A program made the position numbers and the translations under genes. Source: Nautilus pompilius (taxonomy: Eukaryota > Mollusca > Cephalopoda > Nautilida > Nautilidae). Taken from it: a stretch of 64,000 bases of DNA. Positions 63,246-64,000 of the stretch are shown piece by piece. Position 1 is the first letter of the stretch; every line of letters starts with the position of its first letter. The notes under the pieces are model-generated. The model was not told the DNA's origin. It saw nothing but the letters and a program-made list of their open reading frames with translations, and ran no database searches. The stretch covers positions 558,001 to 622,000 of the forward strand of contig JACATO010000333.1 of assembly GCA_018389105.1 (NCBI GenBank). Reading direction: 5' to 3'.

Positions 63246-64000
63246 GAACCCAAAAGAAAATGAGGTGTTGATGGAAAGAAGATTGCACTCATAAAATCAA
63301 AATTGTTGTCCTGGATCTCTTAATCCCTTATTTTTTATTAAGCTTAGTTTTCAGGCAGTTTTCTGTCCCTGATGAAAAATAACTCTGTCACCAACCAGCA
63401 TTGTTGCCCTTTACCTGAGGTGGAGAAAAAAAAAACATGAATTTCAACATTTTAATTAATACCAAAACACAGCAAGATTTTTTTAAAAAAACCATTTAAT
63501 TCTAAAGACTGGTTTAAAAATCTGCAGATAAAGTCATACAGAGCATACAATAAACTTCATTTTTAAAGATTTTTGTTTTTTGTAATTTTTACTTCCAATT
63601 TAAAAATCACTAAAAAAAATTCTTAAACTGGAAGGTTCTAAGCGAGGTCTGCTTTCATAACACCACAAGTGTTTTAGAGTAATTCCAAACATTCTAGATA
63701 CAAAATTCGAACCACTAGGCAAGGCAATAGCATCTATGTGGTAAGACTGAAAAGTTAATAACTCTCAAAGCTAAAACTAAAATACTTATCATACAAATAC
63801 AGACATGATTGGGCAGGAGTTACTTTTGTACTTCAGCTCAGTGAATCAGTTATGCATGTGGACAAAACAGTTTAGCCTTAACCCTCCATATACCAAGCGC
63901 TTGTTTTCACCTTGCACCAGGCTGGGGTAAGTCCCTAGTTTACGTTTGCATTGAACTGGTTGTGTATTTAGTAACTGTAATCATAATACAAAACATGTGG
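63246..64000 (-). other. 5' UTR of gene A (to 63414) and upstream intron or flank
   Basis: 63246-63414 is likely transcribed leader, bounded by a strong acceptor. Beyond it, the AT-rich sequence to the end of the window shows no exon or promoter that I can support, so the gene A promoter probably lies outside the window. Confidence 0.4.

Overview
This window is animal nuclear DNA. It has phase-1 introns with GT-AG ends, many microsatellites, and mariner, Tc1, MULE and Ty3/gypsy remnants. Dense patchy transposons, ATT microsatellites and a mosaic of CpG-rich and CpG-poor DNA suggest an invertebrate, perhaps a mollusc. No prokaryotic-style operon, CRISPR array, rRNA or clear tRNA gene was seen.

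The only confidently coding genes are two paralogous SLC16-type (monocarboxylate-transporter family) genes. They lie head-to-tail on the minus strand and both can be reconstructed from start to stop. Gene A (63245 down to 48927; six coding exons; 813 residues) lies upstream of gene B (28743 down to 9465; six coding exons; 657 residues). Both carry the family signature PDGGWGW before TM1, the YF-(E/D)-(R/K)-KRA-(L/M)-ATG motif near TM4-5, a long cytoplasmic loop between TM6 and TM7 holding a shared PLYRKDI-(F/L)-YSGS motif, and an N-x-x-x-R in TM8. Exons 2 and 5 have identical lengths in the two genes (144 and 126 bp), which supports tandem duplication. One internal intron sits at a different place in each gene.

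Layout: 1-51 holds the last 16 codons of an unidentified plus-strand gene. 52-9250 is AT-rich, CpG-poor noncoding DNA with a degenerate ~39-bp minisatellite split by a hAT-like element. 9250-28761 is gene B; its introns contain a gag-deleted Ty3/gypsy element, a Tc1 remnant and a MULE-like fragment. 28762-44200 is CpG-rich intergenic or 5' DNA with possible promoter or 5'-UTR sequence, more Tc1/mariner debris and microsatellites. 44200-48926 is AT-rich 3' flank of gene A. 48927-63414 is gene A; its introns contain two different mariner elements, a Tc1-like remnant and a Ty3/gypsy element whose pol segment is inverted relative to its own LTRs and gag.

Both proteins should be 12-TM plasma-membrane carriers. 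Neither has the lysine (TM1) or aspartate (TM8) used by proton-coupled lactate carriers such as MCT1, so the substrate is open. The most unusual observations are the inverted-pol retrotransposon, the sharp CpG-domain borders near 9.29 and 44.2 kb, the intron discordance between the paralogues, and the interrupted minisatellite.
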